Source: Planctomycetaceae bacterium (GTDB lineage Bacteria; Planctomycetota; Planctomycetia; Planctomycetales; Planctomycetaceae). From it: a stretch of 64,000 nt of DNA. The notes under the pieces are model-generated. The model ran no database searches. It worked only from the letters and a program-made list of their open reading frames with translations, and was not told the origin of the DNA. The position numbers were made by a program, and so were the translations under genes. Below are positions 32,961-43,386 of the stretch, piece by piece (position 1 is the first letter of the stretch; every line of letters starts with the position of its first letter). The stretch spans positions 1,550,001 through 1,614,000 of the forward strand of contig CP051247.1 in NCBI GenBank assembly GCA_017795105.1, read 5' to 3'.

Positions 32961-34403
32961 TCATTCATTCTTTGAAGCACGGGACGTCACCACCGGATCG
33001 CCGACATCCTTCTGCCAGTTACTCAAGATCTGTTTCAGTTGCCGGGCGATGTTCGCACAGTCCGGCTCATCGATTCGGTTCTGCAGTTCATCCGGGTCAT
33101 TCTCGACATCGAATAACTGCCACTGGTCAATCTGCGGATAGTGGATCAGCTTCCAGTTTCCCTGGCGGACCATTCGCTGCGTGTCGCGATAGTAGCCGAA
33201 GATTTGGTCATGAATCCCATCCCGCTCTCCCTGTAAGACCGGCACGAAGCTGCGGCCATCGAGATCTTCGCTGACCTCAATCTCGGCGAGCTCACAGAGC
33301 GTCGGATACAGATCACGCAGGTAGACCTGAGCAGGAAATGTCTTGCCGGCGGGAATGTTCGCGCCTCGCATGAGCAGCGGAACGTTGATCGTGTGCTCGT
33401 ACATGTTCTGCTTGCCTCGCAAGCCGTGGCTGCCGACCGCCAGCCCGTGGTCGCTGGTGTAGACCACGATCGTGTTCTCACTCTGCCCGCTTTCTTCGAG
33501 CGCGTTCAGAATGCGGCCGACTTCCTGATCGAGATGAGAGATCACTGCGTAGTAAACGGCGAGATCTTCGCGAACATCGACTTCCGTTCTCGGATACGGC
33601 AGCAGACCTTCATCGCGATCGCTGGAACCAATGTCGTACGGATGCTTCGGCTGGAAGTTCTTCGGAAACGGGACCTCTTCCGGATCGTAGGCGTTCTCGA
33701 ATCCTGGCGGCACGAGCAGCGGGTCATGCGGAGCGGTGAAGTTCACATGCAGAAACCACGGCTGTTCCCGAGAACGTTCGATCTCTTCGATCGCCGCATC
33801 GGCAAATCGGGCACTGATGTCAGCCGTGAGACCAACACCCATTTCCGGGAAAAGCTTGCGATCATCCGTCTGAAAGATCCAGCCGCGATACCCCGTGATC
33901 GGGCGGCCATGAGCATCGACCTGGTCTTTCCAGAATCGGCCGCCTCCCGAGGAGAACAGTCCGTTGACGGTCTGATACCCGTGCGTGCTTGGCCGCCCGG
34001 AGTTGTGCCATTTCCCGACGTAACAGGTGTCGTATCCGGCTGCCCGAAAGGCTTCGGCAATTGTGATTCGTTCCGGAGGGACAGTGCCGCCAAAGTCGGT
34101 GACACCAATACGGAACCCGGTGCAGCCGGTCAGAATCTCAGCTCGACTCGGCGTACAAATCGGGTTCGCACAGATAGCTCGCGTGAAGGCGGAACCATCG
34201 CGGACGAGCGAATCGAGAGACGGCGTGCGGATGACCGGATTGCCCAATGCGGCAATCGTATCGGGCCGCTGATCGTCAGAAACGAGGAACAGGATGTTCG
34301 GTCGGGAAGGCTCGGTCGCCTCGCTGGCCGAAGTGAGCACGCCGCAGAATGCGACGAGAGACCAGAGAATGCAGGACAGAGTCTGCAAAGTTGGACACGT
34401 CAT
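32961..34403 (-). CDS. Secreted formylglycine sulfatase
   Basis: A 480-residue S1-type sulfatase with a signal peptide (residues 1-28). Metal ligands lie in FLVSDDQRPD (D43, D44). The catalytic Cys that becomes formylglycine is C83 in CTPSR (83-87), followed by AEILTG. GKWHNSG and TSDHGLAVGSHG supply further active-site residues. It would release sulfate from a sulfated polysaccharide in the periplasm after activation by a formylglycine-generating enzyme (not in this window). ATG 34403 has GGGGGAAAA upstream. Confidence 0.93.
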   Translation of the reverse strand: MTCPTLQTLSCILWSLVAFCGVLTSASEATEPSRPNILFLVSDDQRPDTIAALGNPVIRTPSLDSLVRDGSAFTRAICANPICTPSRAEILTGCTGFRIGVTDFGGTVPPERITIAEAFRAAGYDTCYVGKWHNSGRPSTHGYQTVNGLFSSGGGRFWKDQVDAHGRPITGYRGWIFQTDDRKLFPEMGVGLTADISARFADAAIEEIERSREQPWFLHVNFTAPHDPLLVPPGFENAYDPEEVPFPKNFQPKHPYDIGSSDRDEGLLPYPRTEVDVREDLAVYYAVISHLDQEVGRILNALEESGQSENTIVVYTSDHGLAVGSHGLRGKQNMYEHTINVPLLMRGANIPAGKTFPAQVYLRDLYPTLCELAEIEVSEDLDGRSFVPVLQGERDGIHDQIFGYYRDTQRMVRQGNWKLIHYPQIDQWQLFDVENDPDELQNRIDEPDCANIARQLKQILSNWQKDVGDPVVTSRASKNE

Positions 34404-34477
34404 CGTTTTCCCCCTCCAGCTGCGACGGGTTCAGCGCTCCCGTCGTCGAGTCCAAGGAGGATCGAGTATAGATCCGA

Positions 34478-34675
34478 TCAATGCCGCCGACTACTCCGAA
34501 CGAATTCATCCTGCCAGGCTGCCGGTTCGAGCTGATCGGATTGCAACAGCGGCGAAGTCCGCGACCAACTCGCCCTGTAACCATCCGTAAATCCCTTATG
34601 CCAGGCTAGATAGAACAATGCTCCGGCCAGTACGGCAAAGAATGCCCAATGCGAAGCCCGCTGAATTGTGTGCAC
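34478..34675 (-). CDS. Possible small single-span membrane protein
   Basis: A 65-residue frame with one membrane helix (HWAFFAVLAGALFYLAWHKGF) followed by a charged tail. GTG 34675 has GGAG six bases upstream. It lies 74 bp before the sulfatase start in the same direction. No homology is recognised; the ribosome site and helix are the only support. Confidence 0.45.
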   Translation of the reverse strand: MHTIQRASHWAFFAVLAGALFYLAWHKGFTDGYRASWSRTSPLLQSDQLEPAAWQDEFVRSSRRH

Positions 34676-34782
34676 AGTCAACTCCGTCAGTAGATAGGCA
34701 GCGAAGACTCACTCTGTACACCACTGATAACGCAGTCACCTTTCAGAACCTACAGCGCGACAACAGGAATTTGTGTCGACAC

Positions 34783-34823
34783 AAAAAAACCGCTGCCCCC
34801 CCGATCAGGGAAAGCAGCGGTTT
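34783..34823 (-). terminator. Intrinsic terminator downstream of tRNA-Leu
   Basis: On the minus strand a 10-bp stem AAACCGCTGC (34823-34814) / GCAGCGGTTT (34796-34787) ends in a T-run of seven. It begins 21 bp after the tRNA 3' end. Confidence 0.78.
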
Positions 34824-34843
34824 ATCGACATGGAAGAACAAGG

Positions 34844-34928
34844 TAGCCGAGGCGGGACTCGAACCCGCACGAGGGTATCCCCTCCCGGGATTTTAAGTCC
34901 CGTGCGTCTGCCATTTCGCCACTCGGCC
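34844..34928 (-). tRNA. tRNA-Leu (anticodon TAA)
   Basis: An 85-nt class II tRNA. The acceptor stem GGCCGAG (5') pairs with CTCGGCT (3', one G-U). The anticodon loop CTTAAAA gives anticodon TAA, reading UUA. The long variable arm is GAGGGGATACCCTC and the T arm contains GGGTTCGAGTCCC. The discriminator base is A, as expected for Leu. CCA is not encoded (CCT follows). It is a single tRNA with its own terminator. Confidence 0.95.
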
Positions 34929-35040
34929 AAAACGTTCTCGTGAAGAACGGTTTCGAGAATATTATCGGCTTGCTCTGCGGTTTTGAACCCCGTTCGTGGC
35001 TGGATGTTCGGGGGATTTCTTACAGTTCACTCATTTCATA

Positions 35041-35070
35041 AAAAGAGCCTGCCAGTTTTCTGGCAGGCTC
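35041..35070 (-). terminator. Intrinsic terminator of the four-repeat protein gene
   Basis: Perfect 10-bp stem GAGCCTGCCA (35045-35054) / TGGCAGGCTC (35061-35070). On the minus strand it is followed by TTTT. It begins 26 bp past the stop codon at 35097. Confidence 0.78.
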
Positions 35071-35096
35071 CGTCGCTTCAAACTTCTGGCGAGAAA

Positions 35097-37163
35097 TTAT
35101 TTCGCCGGACGAACCGAGCTGGCGACGAGCATTTTGCCCGCCTTCAGATCAAGGAGAATTCCGTCGACGGTCAGAGCCGTGCCGACCTTGACTCCAAAGT
35201 CATCAGCATCCACAGGCCCCAGATCGACGAGGACCGGTTGATTGGCCTCGTCAGTGCTCAGCGTGATGATGCCGTGAGTTTCGCCCATGACAGGGCTCGT
35301 CTTGGTCGCAATGACCTCACCCGAAAGGGTGACAGGCTCTTCGCCTCCCAGATAACGATCGGCGACGAAGGACTGTTCGCCCTGACTAATTCGGTTGACC
35401 AGCACGAGAGGTTCGGCCGAATCCAGCTGTGTTGCCAGTCCGAAGGCGGAAATCCGGTCGCCTTTCTCTAACCGAATCTGAACGCGGGAAGCGGGTCCCA
35501 GATCGAGACGGACGCGGTTGCCGCCAGTTGTTTCAACGGCCACCATACGTCGGTTCGACTTTCCAAACTTCTCGTCAGAAATCCCCTGAACCGTTCCATC
35601 GACCGTTACCAGCGGAGCCTGTTTGCCAGCGGCCCGATCCTTCTCCAAAGACTCCTCAGCCGGAGTCTTGGGGTCAGCCTTGAGTGGCATTTTCACCGTC
35701 TTTTTCCGACCGTCTTTATCGACCGTGCTGGCGGCGGCCAGTTTCGGTTCCGGCTTTTCTTCCGTCATCTCACGATCGACGTTTCGTTCCGAGGTATCCC
35801 CCGAAGCCTGTCGCAGGTCCTGGGCGTTGTCCGTTCGCGGACGGTTAACCTGCACGCTCGTTTCCTGCTGACGGACGGTCTCAGCCATCAGAATCGTCTG
35901 TTCTCCCGCTTGAATGGGGGAACCGACGACAGTCAGAGCATTGCCTTCTTTGAGAACGATCTTCTCTGAGATCAGAGCGATTCCCAGATCGACAATCATC
36001 TCTCCGGTCGGAGTCTGCAGAGTGACGATCTGAATCGGCTCGCCACCATAGTCGACAATCCGCGTCGACTTGACCGTTCCCTGGACGATGTCAAAGGCCC
36101 GATCGATTACGACTTGGTTTTCACCCAGGCGAACTTCGCGAGCGAGGATGACTTCTTTATCGCCGACATTGGTCAGAACGCCGTTCACACTGATTCGATC
36201 GCCCGTATTGATCGAGGTTTCAGCGAGATCGTCGAGATTACCGAGATCGACGACGAAATTATCTCCGTCGGCATCCTGAATCTGAATCACCCGATGGGAA
36301 ACCTGAGCACCGCGCATTGGCACATTTTTAACCAGCATGACCGTTCCCTGAACGGAACGAGCCGGGCGTCCTTCCTGGATGACGGTCTCAGACTGAACGA
36401 CATCGGTCCGCTCTTCGGTCGGCTTACGAACCGGAGGCTTATTGTCCTTCAGACGATCGAGCGGTTGGGTCAATCCATCGAAAGGCCCGTCGCCTTCAAC
36501 GTCTTTGACGAAATCAAACTCGCGATAGTATTCGGGAAGTTCCGTCACCGGCCGATAGGCTGGCGTCTCGTAGTAGTCGTAAAACCAGTTGTCGTCGTCA
36601 GTTAGCTCGTCATACCCGTAGGTCGGAACCGGCGGGTAGGCTGCCGTTCGGGGTGTCACGGCCGGTGGAGCCACAGCCGGCGGAGCAACGACTTTGCCCG
36701 GTGGAACGGCATCGACTGGCGGAGTGAGTGGGCTCTTCGGGCCAATCACCGGTTCATCTGTGGGAACTTGCCCGGGAGTAACGACCACCGATTCGCGAAC
36801 CGGATCAGCGGGGTCAGCCGGGAGAACGCCCCGGTCGGGAACTTTCAGGCGATAGTTGTTGTAGTAGGTATCGTAAACAGAGTAGACCGAGCTGGATTCA
36901 TCGTAGCTCAAGCGGTCATAGTCGAAGTCGCGGGTGTAACCCCAGTCTTCTGCCATTTCGGTGATGTAGTAGTCGGCGGTGATGGAGTTGGCTCGCCAGG
37001 CACCACCTGGTTGAGCGTGAAACGCTCGCGGCAGGTAATTCGGCTCCGCATTCGCCCCCGCATCAACAGCGGTTGCGCTCTGGGCCGAAGCGATTTGCGA
37101 GGCCGATAGCGTAACCGCCATCGCCGCAAAAAGCCTTACCCCGCTTAATGTTCGGTCAATCAT
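35097..37163 (-). CDS. Secreted protein with four OB-like internal repeats
   Basis: A 688-residue protein with a Sec signal (LFAAMAVTLSASQIASAQ). A Pro/Val-rich and Tyr-rich linker (~95-245) follows. The rest has four repeats of ~75 residues, each opening with (V/L)xGxVxx, containing (V/L)DLG in the middle, and then GxxxxxxG with a strand such as ILAREVRL. The repeats begin at RSVQGTVMLV, DIVQGTVKST, VTVDGTVQGI and VTLSGEVIAT; the third is separated by a charged linker. The pattern recalls small beta-barrel (OB-like) domains. No enzyme motif is seen, so a structural or binding role outside the cytoplasm is likely. ATG 37163 follows GGAG. Confidence 0.75.
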   Translation of the reverse strand: MIDRTLSGVRLFAAMAVTLSASQIASAQSATAVDAGANAEPNYLPRAFHAQPGGAWRANSITADYYITEMAEDWGYTRDFDYDRLSYDESSSVYSVYDTYYNNYRLKVPDRGVLPADPADPVRESVVVTPGQVPTDEPVIGPKSPLTPPVDAVPPGKVVAPPAVAPPAVTPRTAAYPPVPTYGYDELTDDDNWFYDYYETPAYRPVTELPEYYREFDFVKDVEGDGPFDGLTQPLDRLKDNKPPVRKPTEERTDVVQSETVIQEGRPARSVQGTVMLVKNVPMRGAQVSHRVIQIQDADGDNFVVDLGNLDDLAETSINTGDRISVNGVLTNVGDKEVILAREVRLGENQVVIDRAFDIVQGTVKSTRIVDYGGEPIQIVTLQTPTGEMIVDLGIALISEKIVLKEGNALTVVGSPIQAGEQTILMAETVRQQETSVQVNRPRTDNAQDLRQASGDTSERNVDREMTEEKPEPKLAAASTVDKDGRKKTVKMPLKADPKTPAEESLEKDRAAGKQAPLVTVDGTVQGISDEKFGKSNRRMVAVETTGGNRVRLDLGPASRVQIRLEKGDRISAFGLATQLDSAEPLVLVNRISQGEQSFVADRYLGGEEPVTLSGEVIATKTSPVMGETHGIITLSTDEANQPVLVDLGPVDADDFGVKVGTALTVDGILLDLKAGKMLVASSVRPAK

Positions 37164-37316
37164 CGTCTGCTCCTTATGCTCGGCTGAAAGAGAGCAACCG
37201 CTGGCGTCGTCGACAGTCCGGTCGCGTCTCGGTAGGTCCACTGCTCGAAAAGCCGCAGACTTCATGCCAGATGCAGAGGATTTCTCGAACCTGAAAACGC
37301 CTACAGGTCCGTCCAA

Positions 37317-38543
37317 CTAGCAGCAGAGCTTCTCCAGAACCTGCAGACTGATCGTTTCGCCGATGTTCAGCGAAGATGTCGCGGCTGGGGAAGGAGCGTT
37401 GAGAACATGCACCGCATGATCGGTGGTTTCGATGACAAAATCGTCCGCCAGATTTCCATCCGGCGTCACGGCCTGTGCTCGCACACCAGCCGGGGCGGGC
37501 AGCAGATCGCTCGCGCGGAGTTCAGGAACCAGACGCTGCAGCGCTTTCACGAAGGCAGCTTTGGACAGCGAACGATACATCTCCCCCATTCCGGCCGCGA
37601 AGTGCTTCCGGCCCAGTTTGCGGAATCCGGCAAAGCGAAGCGTTTCCCAAAGATCAGAAGCGTTGAAGGAGCCGAACGTATAGCCTTCCCGAGCGAAGGC
37701 CAGGACCGCATTGGGGCCGCACTCAACGCCTCCCTCAATCATGCGTGTCAGATGCACACCGAGGAACGGGAAGTTCGGATCGGGAACCGGGTAGATCAGA
37801 TTCCGACAAAGATGTTCGGCTCGCGGACGCAGTTTGTAGTACTCACCACGAAAGGGAACAATCTTCGTCTCCGGTTCAAACCCGCAGCATCGAGCGACCC
37901 GGTCCGAGTGCAGTCCGCCGCAGGTGACGACCAGTCGACTGTGGAACACCCCGCGGCTGGTACTCAACTTCTGTTGATCCCCGGCTGTGACCGCCGACAG
38001 GAACTCAGTTTCGAGTTGGATCGTACCGCCTGCTTCGCGGATTAACTCCGCCAGACGCTGCGAAACAAGTTTGTAGTCGACGATGCCGGTTTCGGGGACA
38101 TGCACGGCTGCGACACCGGCGACCTGAGGTTCCAGTTCACGAAGCCGTTTCGCAGAAATCAACTCGCATTCGACGCCGTTCTCTTTACCGCGCTCGAAGA
38201 TGCGGTGCAGACCGGGAACTTCCGCGTCCGATGTCGCGACGATGACTTTTCCACAGCGATCGAATGGAATGCCATGGGTCGTGCAAAACTCTTCGAGCTG
38301 TTGTTTTCCTGCCCGACAGTTTGTCGCTCGGAGAGACCCCGGCTTGTAGTAAATTCCGGAGTGAATGACGCCCGAGTTGTGCCCGGTCTGATGAGCAGCC
38401 AGCGTCGACTCCTTCTCGAGCAACAGCAGGCTCAGCCCGGGACGTTTCTCAAGGAGCCGCCAGGCTGTCGCCAGTCCGACAATCCCGCCCCCAATAATGG
38501 CGACGTCGTAGACCATATCGGCGGGGTTCTCAGTGTTCGGCAT
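37317..38543 (-). CDS. lhgO: L-2-hydroxyglutarate oxidase
   Basis: A 408-residue FAD enzyme. VYDVAIIGGGIVGLATAW is the dinucleotide-binding motif; HNSGVIHSGIYYKPGSLRA and VPETGIVDYKLVSQRLAELI are typical of LhgO. The enzyme oxidises L-2-hydroxyglutarate to 2-oxoglutarate and passes electrons to the quinone pool. The start is ATG 38543; ATG 38561 with GAAGG upstream is an alternative. Both overlap the end of nqrM (by 14 or 32 bases). It is the last gene of the Na+-NQR operon, which is an unusual place for it. Confidence 0.9.
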   Translation of the reverse strand: MPNTENPADMVYDVAIIGGGIVGLATAWRLLEKRPGLSLLLLEKESTLAAHQTGHNSGVIHSGIYYKPGSLRATNCRAGKQQLEEFCTTHGIPFDRCGKVIVATSDAEVPGLHRIFERGKENGVECELISAKRLRELEPQVAGVAAVHVPETGIVDYKLVSQRLAELIREAGGTIQLETEFLSAVTAGDQQKLSTSRGVFHSRLVVTCGGLHSDRVARCCGFEPETKIVPFRGEYYKLRPRAEHLCRNLIYPVPDPNFPFLGVHLTRMIEGGVECGPNAVLAFAREGYTFGSFNASDLWETLRFAGFRKLGRKHFAAGMGEMYRSLSKAAFVKALQRLVPELRASDLLPAPAGVRAQAVTPDGNLADDFVIETTDHAVHVLNAPSPAATSSLNIGETISLQVLEKLCC

Positions 38544-38736
38544 GAGCCCGAGCCGGTTCATTCTCGGCGGCCTTCGTTGTCGAGCACGACTCACACAGCG
38601 ACTGGCCAGCCTCGCCGGGCAGACTGCTCAACCCGCCACACGATCCCCGCAGGCAGCGATTGCTCAGCACCACGCCGACCGCCATCCCGATGATGGCCGC
38701 AGCGAAAACGAGAACAGATGCAATAACCGTTGCCAT
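38530..38736 (-). CDS. nqrM: Na+-NQR maturation protein NqrM
   Basis: A 68-residue protein with one membrane helix (VLVFAAAIIGMAVGVVLS) followed by NRCLRGSCGGL, the conserved Cys pair (C28, C33) of NqrM (formerly DUF539), and two more Cys (C48, C51). NqrM delivers iron for the Cys-ligated Fe centre between NqrD and NqrE. It starts two bases before the apbE stop region ends and overlaps lhgO, so the three are almost certainly co-transcribed. Confidence 0.9.
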   Translation of the reverse strand: MATVIASVLVFAAAIIGMAVGVVLSNRCLRGSCGGLSSLPGEAGQSLCESCSTTKAAENEPARAHAEH

Positions 38737-38738
38737 AA

Positions 38739-39782
38739 CTACTCTTCCGTCACTTGTTCAAAGCCGGGCGTCTGACTCGAAATCAGTTTGCCATCGCGAG
38801 ACTCAATCAGATAGACCGGAATCCGTTGTTCGCGGGCCAGTTCCAGTCCACGCTCCGGGCCAAGTACAAGCATGGCCGTCGCCAGAGCGTCGGCCTCCAT
38901 GCACGTAGAAGCCAGTACTGAGGCCGATCGCAGAGAATGCGTGACTGGCCGCCCGGTCGTCGGATCAATTGTATGCGAATACCGCTGCCCATCAATCTCA
39001 TAGAAGTTCCGATAGTCTCCCGATGTCGCCATCGCGACATCCATCAGATAGACAATCGTTTTGATCTCCCGAGCGTTCTCGACCGGTTTCTCAATCCCGA
39101 GCCGCCATCGGGTCCCGTCCGACTTCATCCCGGCTGCAACGACTTCTCCGCCAATGTTCACCAGGAAGTTCTCCAGATGATACGTTCGCAACAGCACAGC
39201 GATTTCGTCGACGCCGAATCCCTTGGCGATCGCAGAAAGATCGAGTCTGAGATCGGGGATCTGTTTCCGAATCGCAGGCGGCTCAAGGCGAGCTTCCAGA
39301 TGCTGGCTGCCCGTGCGGGCCAGAGCCGCGCTAATCACGTCGTCCGAAGGAACGACCCGATCTTCAATCTTCGGGCCAAAGTGCCACAGATCGACCAGCG
39401 GGCCGACCGTGGGATCGAACGCTCCATCCGTACGCTCCGAGATCAGCAGAGATTGCTCGACGACATAGGCAAAGCGGGGCGATACTTCGAACCAGTCCGT
39501 GGAGTCGCTGGCGTTGAACCGCGAGATCTCCGACTCCGGATCATACGTCGACATCTCGGCGTTGATCTCTCTGAGCAGATCCTCAATCGCAATCCGAATC
39601 GGTTCCACCTGATCGGGCGAGATCAAATCGGCGATCGTCACCTCGTAGAAGGTTCCCATGGTCTCGCCACTCAGGCGGACCATCTCCGGCGGTTGAGGGC
39701 TCGAATCGCAACCACAACAAAAAACGCTCCCTGCCAGCAACAGGCAGAGAGCGAATCGATTTTCAACACCACGACCAGCCAT
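38739..39782 (-). CDS. apbE: FAD:protein FMN transferase (lipoprotein)
   Basis: A 347-residue ApbE with a lipobox-like end to its signal peptide (LLLAGSVFCCGC). Family motifs: LSGETMGTFYEVT, DPTVGPLVDLW, DLSAIAKGFGVD, NIGGEVVAAG and YSHTIDPTTGRPV. It attaches FMN by a phosphoester bond to Thr of NqrB and NqrC in the periplasm, using FAD. It begins eight bases after the nqrF stop codon, which fits this role. Confidence 0.94.
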   Translation of the reverse strand: MAGRGVENRFALCLLLAGSVFCCGCDSSPQPPEMVRLSGETMGTFYEVTIADLISPDQVEPIRIAIEDLLREINAEMSTYDPESEISRFNASDSTDWFEVSPRFAYVVEQSLLISERTDGAFDPTVGPLVDLWHFGPKIEDRVVPSDDVISAALARTGSQHLEARLEPPAIRKQIPDLRLDLSAIAKGFGVDEIAVLLRTYHLENFLVNIGGEVVAAGMKSDGTRWRLGIEKPVENAREIKTIVYLMDVAMATSGDYRNFYEIDGQRYSHTIDPTTGRPVTHSLRSASVLASTCMEADALATAMLVLGPERGLELAREQRIPVYLIESRDGKLISSQTPGFEQVTEE

Positions 39783-39790
39783 CAGGCGGA

Positions 39791-41026
<1,236 letters not shown>

Positions 41027-41164
41027 CGAATGGTCCACTCAATTGAATTCTGTGGAAACCGCGGGGTGACGACCTGTCAGCGACTTCACCTGTCGGTCGT
41101 TTGTCGCAGTGCCCGGTCCCGCAAGCCACCGCCTACAGAATTATAGTCACGCTTGAAACAAGTT

Positions 41165-41791
41165 CTAAAGCTGAATTCCCGAGAACGACATGAAGGCCAG
41201 TGACATCAGCCCCACGGTAATGAACGTAATCCCCAGACCTTTCAGTCCATCGGGCACGTCGCTGTACTTCATCTTTTCACGAACACCCGCCAGTGCGGCA
41301 ATCGCCAGCGCCCAGCCGAGTCCCGAACCAAAGCCGAACACGCAGGAGTCGGCAAAGTTGTAATCACGTTCCACCATGAACAACGATCCTCCAAGGATGG
41401 CGCAGTTCACGGTAATCAGCGGCAGGAAGATCCCCAGGGCGTTGTAAAGCGGCGGGAAGAAGCGATCGAGAGCCATTTCCAGGATCTGCACCATGGCCGC
41501 AATCACGCCGATGTAGCTGATCAGTCCGAGGAACTCGAGATCGTTGCCGGCCAGACTCGGAATTCCGGTCCAGGTCAGGGCGTTCTTCTTCAGCAGGTAG
41601 GTGTAGATCAGGTTATTCGCCGGCACGGTGATTGCCTGAATCAGGATCACGGCCACACCCAGCCCGAGGGCCGTCTTAACGTTCTTGGACACTGCCAGGA
41701 ACGTACACATGCCCAGGAAGAAGGCCAACGCCAGATTCTCGACGAAGACGGCTTTCATCAGCAGGCTGAGGAAATGTTCGACTTGATCCAT
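41165..41791 (-). CDS. nqrE: Na+-NQR subunit E
   Basis: A 208-residue polytopic subunit with the usual six helices. NqrE-specific segments are SLLMKAVFVENLALAFFLGM near the N-terminus and LITVNCAILGGSLFM in the middle; the Cys in VNCA is a ligand of the Fe centre shared with NqrD. It follows nqrD after 68 bp. Confidence 0.96.
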   Translation of the reverse strand: MDQVEHFLSLLMKAVFVENLALAFFLGMCTFLAVSKNVKTALGLGVAVILIQAITVPANNLIYTYLLKKNALTWTGIPSLAGNDLEFLGLISYIGVIAAMVQILEMALDRFFPPLYNALGIFLPLITVNCAILGGSLFMVERDYNFADSCVFGFGSGLGWALAIAALAGVREKMKYSDVPDGLKGLGITFITVGLMSLAFMSFSGIQL

Positions 41792-41859
41792 GATGATCTC
41801 TCGAAAACTAAAATTGAATCAGCAGAAACTCGTGGGAAAACAAACGTGTTGGGCCAGAA

Positions 41860-42486
41860 TTAATCGTTCTCGACCTGGCTCTTGTCGAACGTTCGCAACA
41901 CCCAGATGAAAATCCCGATCAGGAAGAACGCACTCGGCGGAAGGAGCATCAGTCCGTTGGGCACGTACCAGCCGCCTTCATTCACCGAAGAAGCGAGCGT
42001 GACGCCGAACAGCTTTCCGGTTCCGAGGCTTTCGCGTGCCAGTCCCACGATCAGCAGCAGCACGCTGTAACCAAGGCCGTTACCGATCCCGTCCAGGAAG
42101 CTCATCATCGGGCCGTTCTTCATGGCGAAGCCTTCGGCACGTCCCATCACGATACAGTTCGTGATGATCAGACCGACGAACACCGACATCGTTTTGGCGA
42201 TCTCGGGCAGGAAGGCCTTGAGAATCTGATCGACCATGATCACCAGCGAAGCAATCACGGTCATCTGCACGATGATACGGATGCTGTTGGGAATGTATTC
42301 CCGCATCGCCGACACGATCAGGCTGGAAAAGCCGGTCACCAGCGTCACGGCAATGCACATGACGACGGTCGTTTCCATCTTGCTCGTCACCGCGAGAGCC
42401 GAACAGATGCCGAGCACCTGCAGAGCGATCGGGTTATTGGCAAAGATCGGCGTAAGCAGAACTTTTGCAGACTTGGTTTGAGCCAT
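41860..42486 (-). CDS. nqrD: Na+-NQR subunit D
   Basis: A 208-residue polytopic subunit of usual length. NPIALQVLGICSALAVTSKM and LIITNCIVMGRAEGF are NqrD signatures; the Cys in TNCI pairs with that of NqrE to hold the intramembrane Fe. It lies 75 bp after nqrC. Confidence 0.96.
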   Translation of the reverse strand: MAQTKSAKVLLTPIFANNPIALQVLGICSALAVTSKMETTVVMCIAVTLVTGFSSLIVSAMREYIPNSIRIIVQMTVIASLVIMVDQILKAFLPEIAKTMSVFVGLIITNCIVMGRAEGFAMKNGPMMSFLDGIGNGLGYSVLLLIVGLARESLGTGKLFGVTLASSVNEGGWYVPNGLMLLPPSAFFLIGIFIWVLRTFDKSQVEND

Positions 42487-42561
42487 CTTGTTACTCGCTT
42501 CCGATCGCCAGTTCCGACGATCTGTCTCTCAGAGGGATACGAGAGTCAAAAAATGAATTCG

Positions 42562-43386
42562 TTAGTTGGACGCCGCCACCTGCAGATCGCCACTGGTCAT
42601 CTTCTTGATCAGCGGCTTGTAGCCATGATCGCCCAGCCAGTAGTGCATCATCGATTCGACGCCGCGAGTCGTGATCGTTGCGCCACCGAGCGCTTCGAAC
42701 CGATGTTCGGCGTTCGGGGTTTCGCAGGTCACCCCGCCCTTGAACATGGAGATCGTGACTTCGCCCTGCTCGTTATACAGCACCTTCGGGCATTCCGGAT
42801 TGCTCCAGGCCGCCTTCCAGCGTGGATTGTTGATTTCACCACCCAGGCCCGGCGTTTCACCGTCGGCGTAGAAGGTCAGACCACGAACGGTCTTGCCGTC
42901 GCCATCGAGAGACAGCAGTCCCCACATGGTCGACCACAGCCCTTTGCCGCGAACCGGCAAAACGATCTGATCGATCTTTCCGCTCGAATCGGTGAGCATG
43001 TAGACCTTGGTAAACTTCTCGCGGGCACCAATCCCGGCGACGTCTTTTTCGGGCGGAATATCGACCATGAGCTCGGGATTGGCCGAGACTTCCTGGAGGT
43101 TGAACGTTTCGGCGTCCACCTCGTCGGTCTCAGCGACCTTGCCTTCGTCGATGTTCACGAGCAGCGGTTTGACCTGCTTGAACAGCTCCGGAATGTCTTC
43201 CATGCTGTTCTCTTCACGATCGTACAGACCGAGCACGGTCAGAACTTCGCGCTGAAACGCCAGCTGCTCGTTCTCTTCCTTGATCGGACGCAGTCCGACT
43301 GCGGTCAACGACACGATGATCGAGCAGACCACGCAGAGGATCGCTGCAACAGTAAAGGTTCCGCCAACGGAATCACGCTGGAACAT
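42562..43386 (-). CDS. nqrC: Na+-NQR subunit C (covalent FMN)
   Basis: A 274-residue subunit with one N-terminal helix (TFTVAAILCVVCSIIVSL) and a periplasmic FMN domain (ADGETPGLGGEI). The FMN attachment motif, usually SGAT, reads GGAT here (EALGGATITTRG); the acceptor Thr is kept. The start overlaps the nqrB stop by 14 bases. ApbE encoded downstream would load the FMN. Confidence 0.95.
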   Translation of the reverse strand: MFQRDSVGGTFTVAAILCVVCSIIVSLTAVGLRPIKEENEQLAFQREVLTVLGLYDREENSMEDIPELFKQVKPLLVNIDEGKVAETDEVDAETFNLQEVSANPELMVDIPPEKDVAGIGAREKFTKVYMLTDSSGKIDQIVLPVRGKGLWSTMWGLLSLDGDGKTVRGLTFYADGETPGLGGEINNPRWKAAWSNPECPKVLYNEQGEVTISMFKGGVTCETPNAEHRFEALGGATITTRGVESMMHYWLGDHGYKPLIKKMTSGDLQVAASN

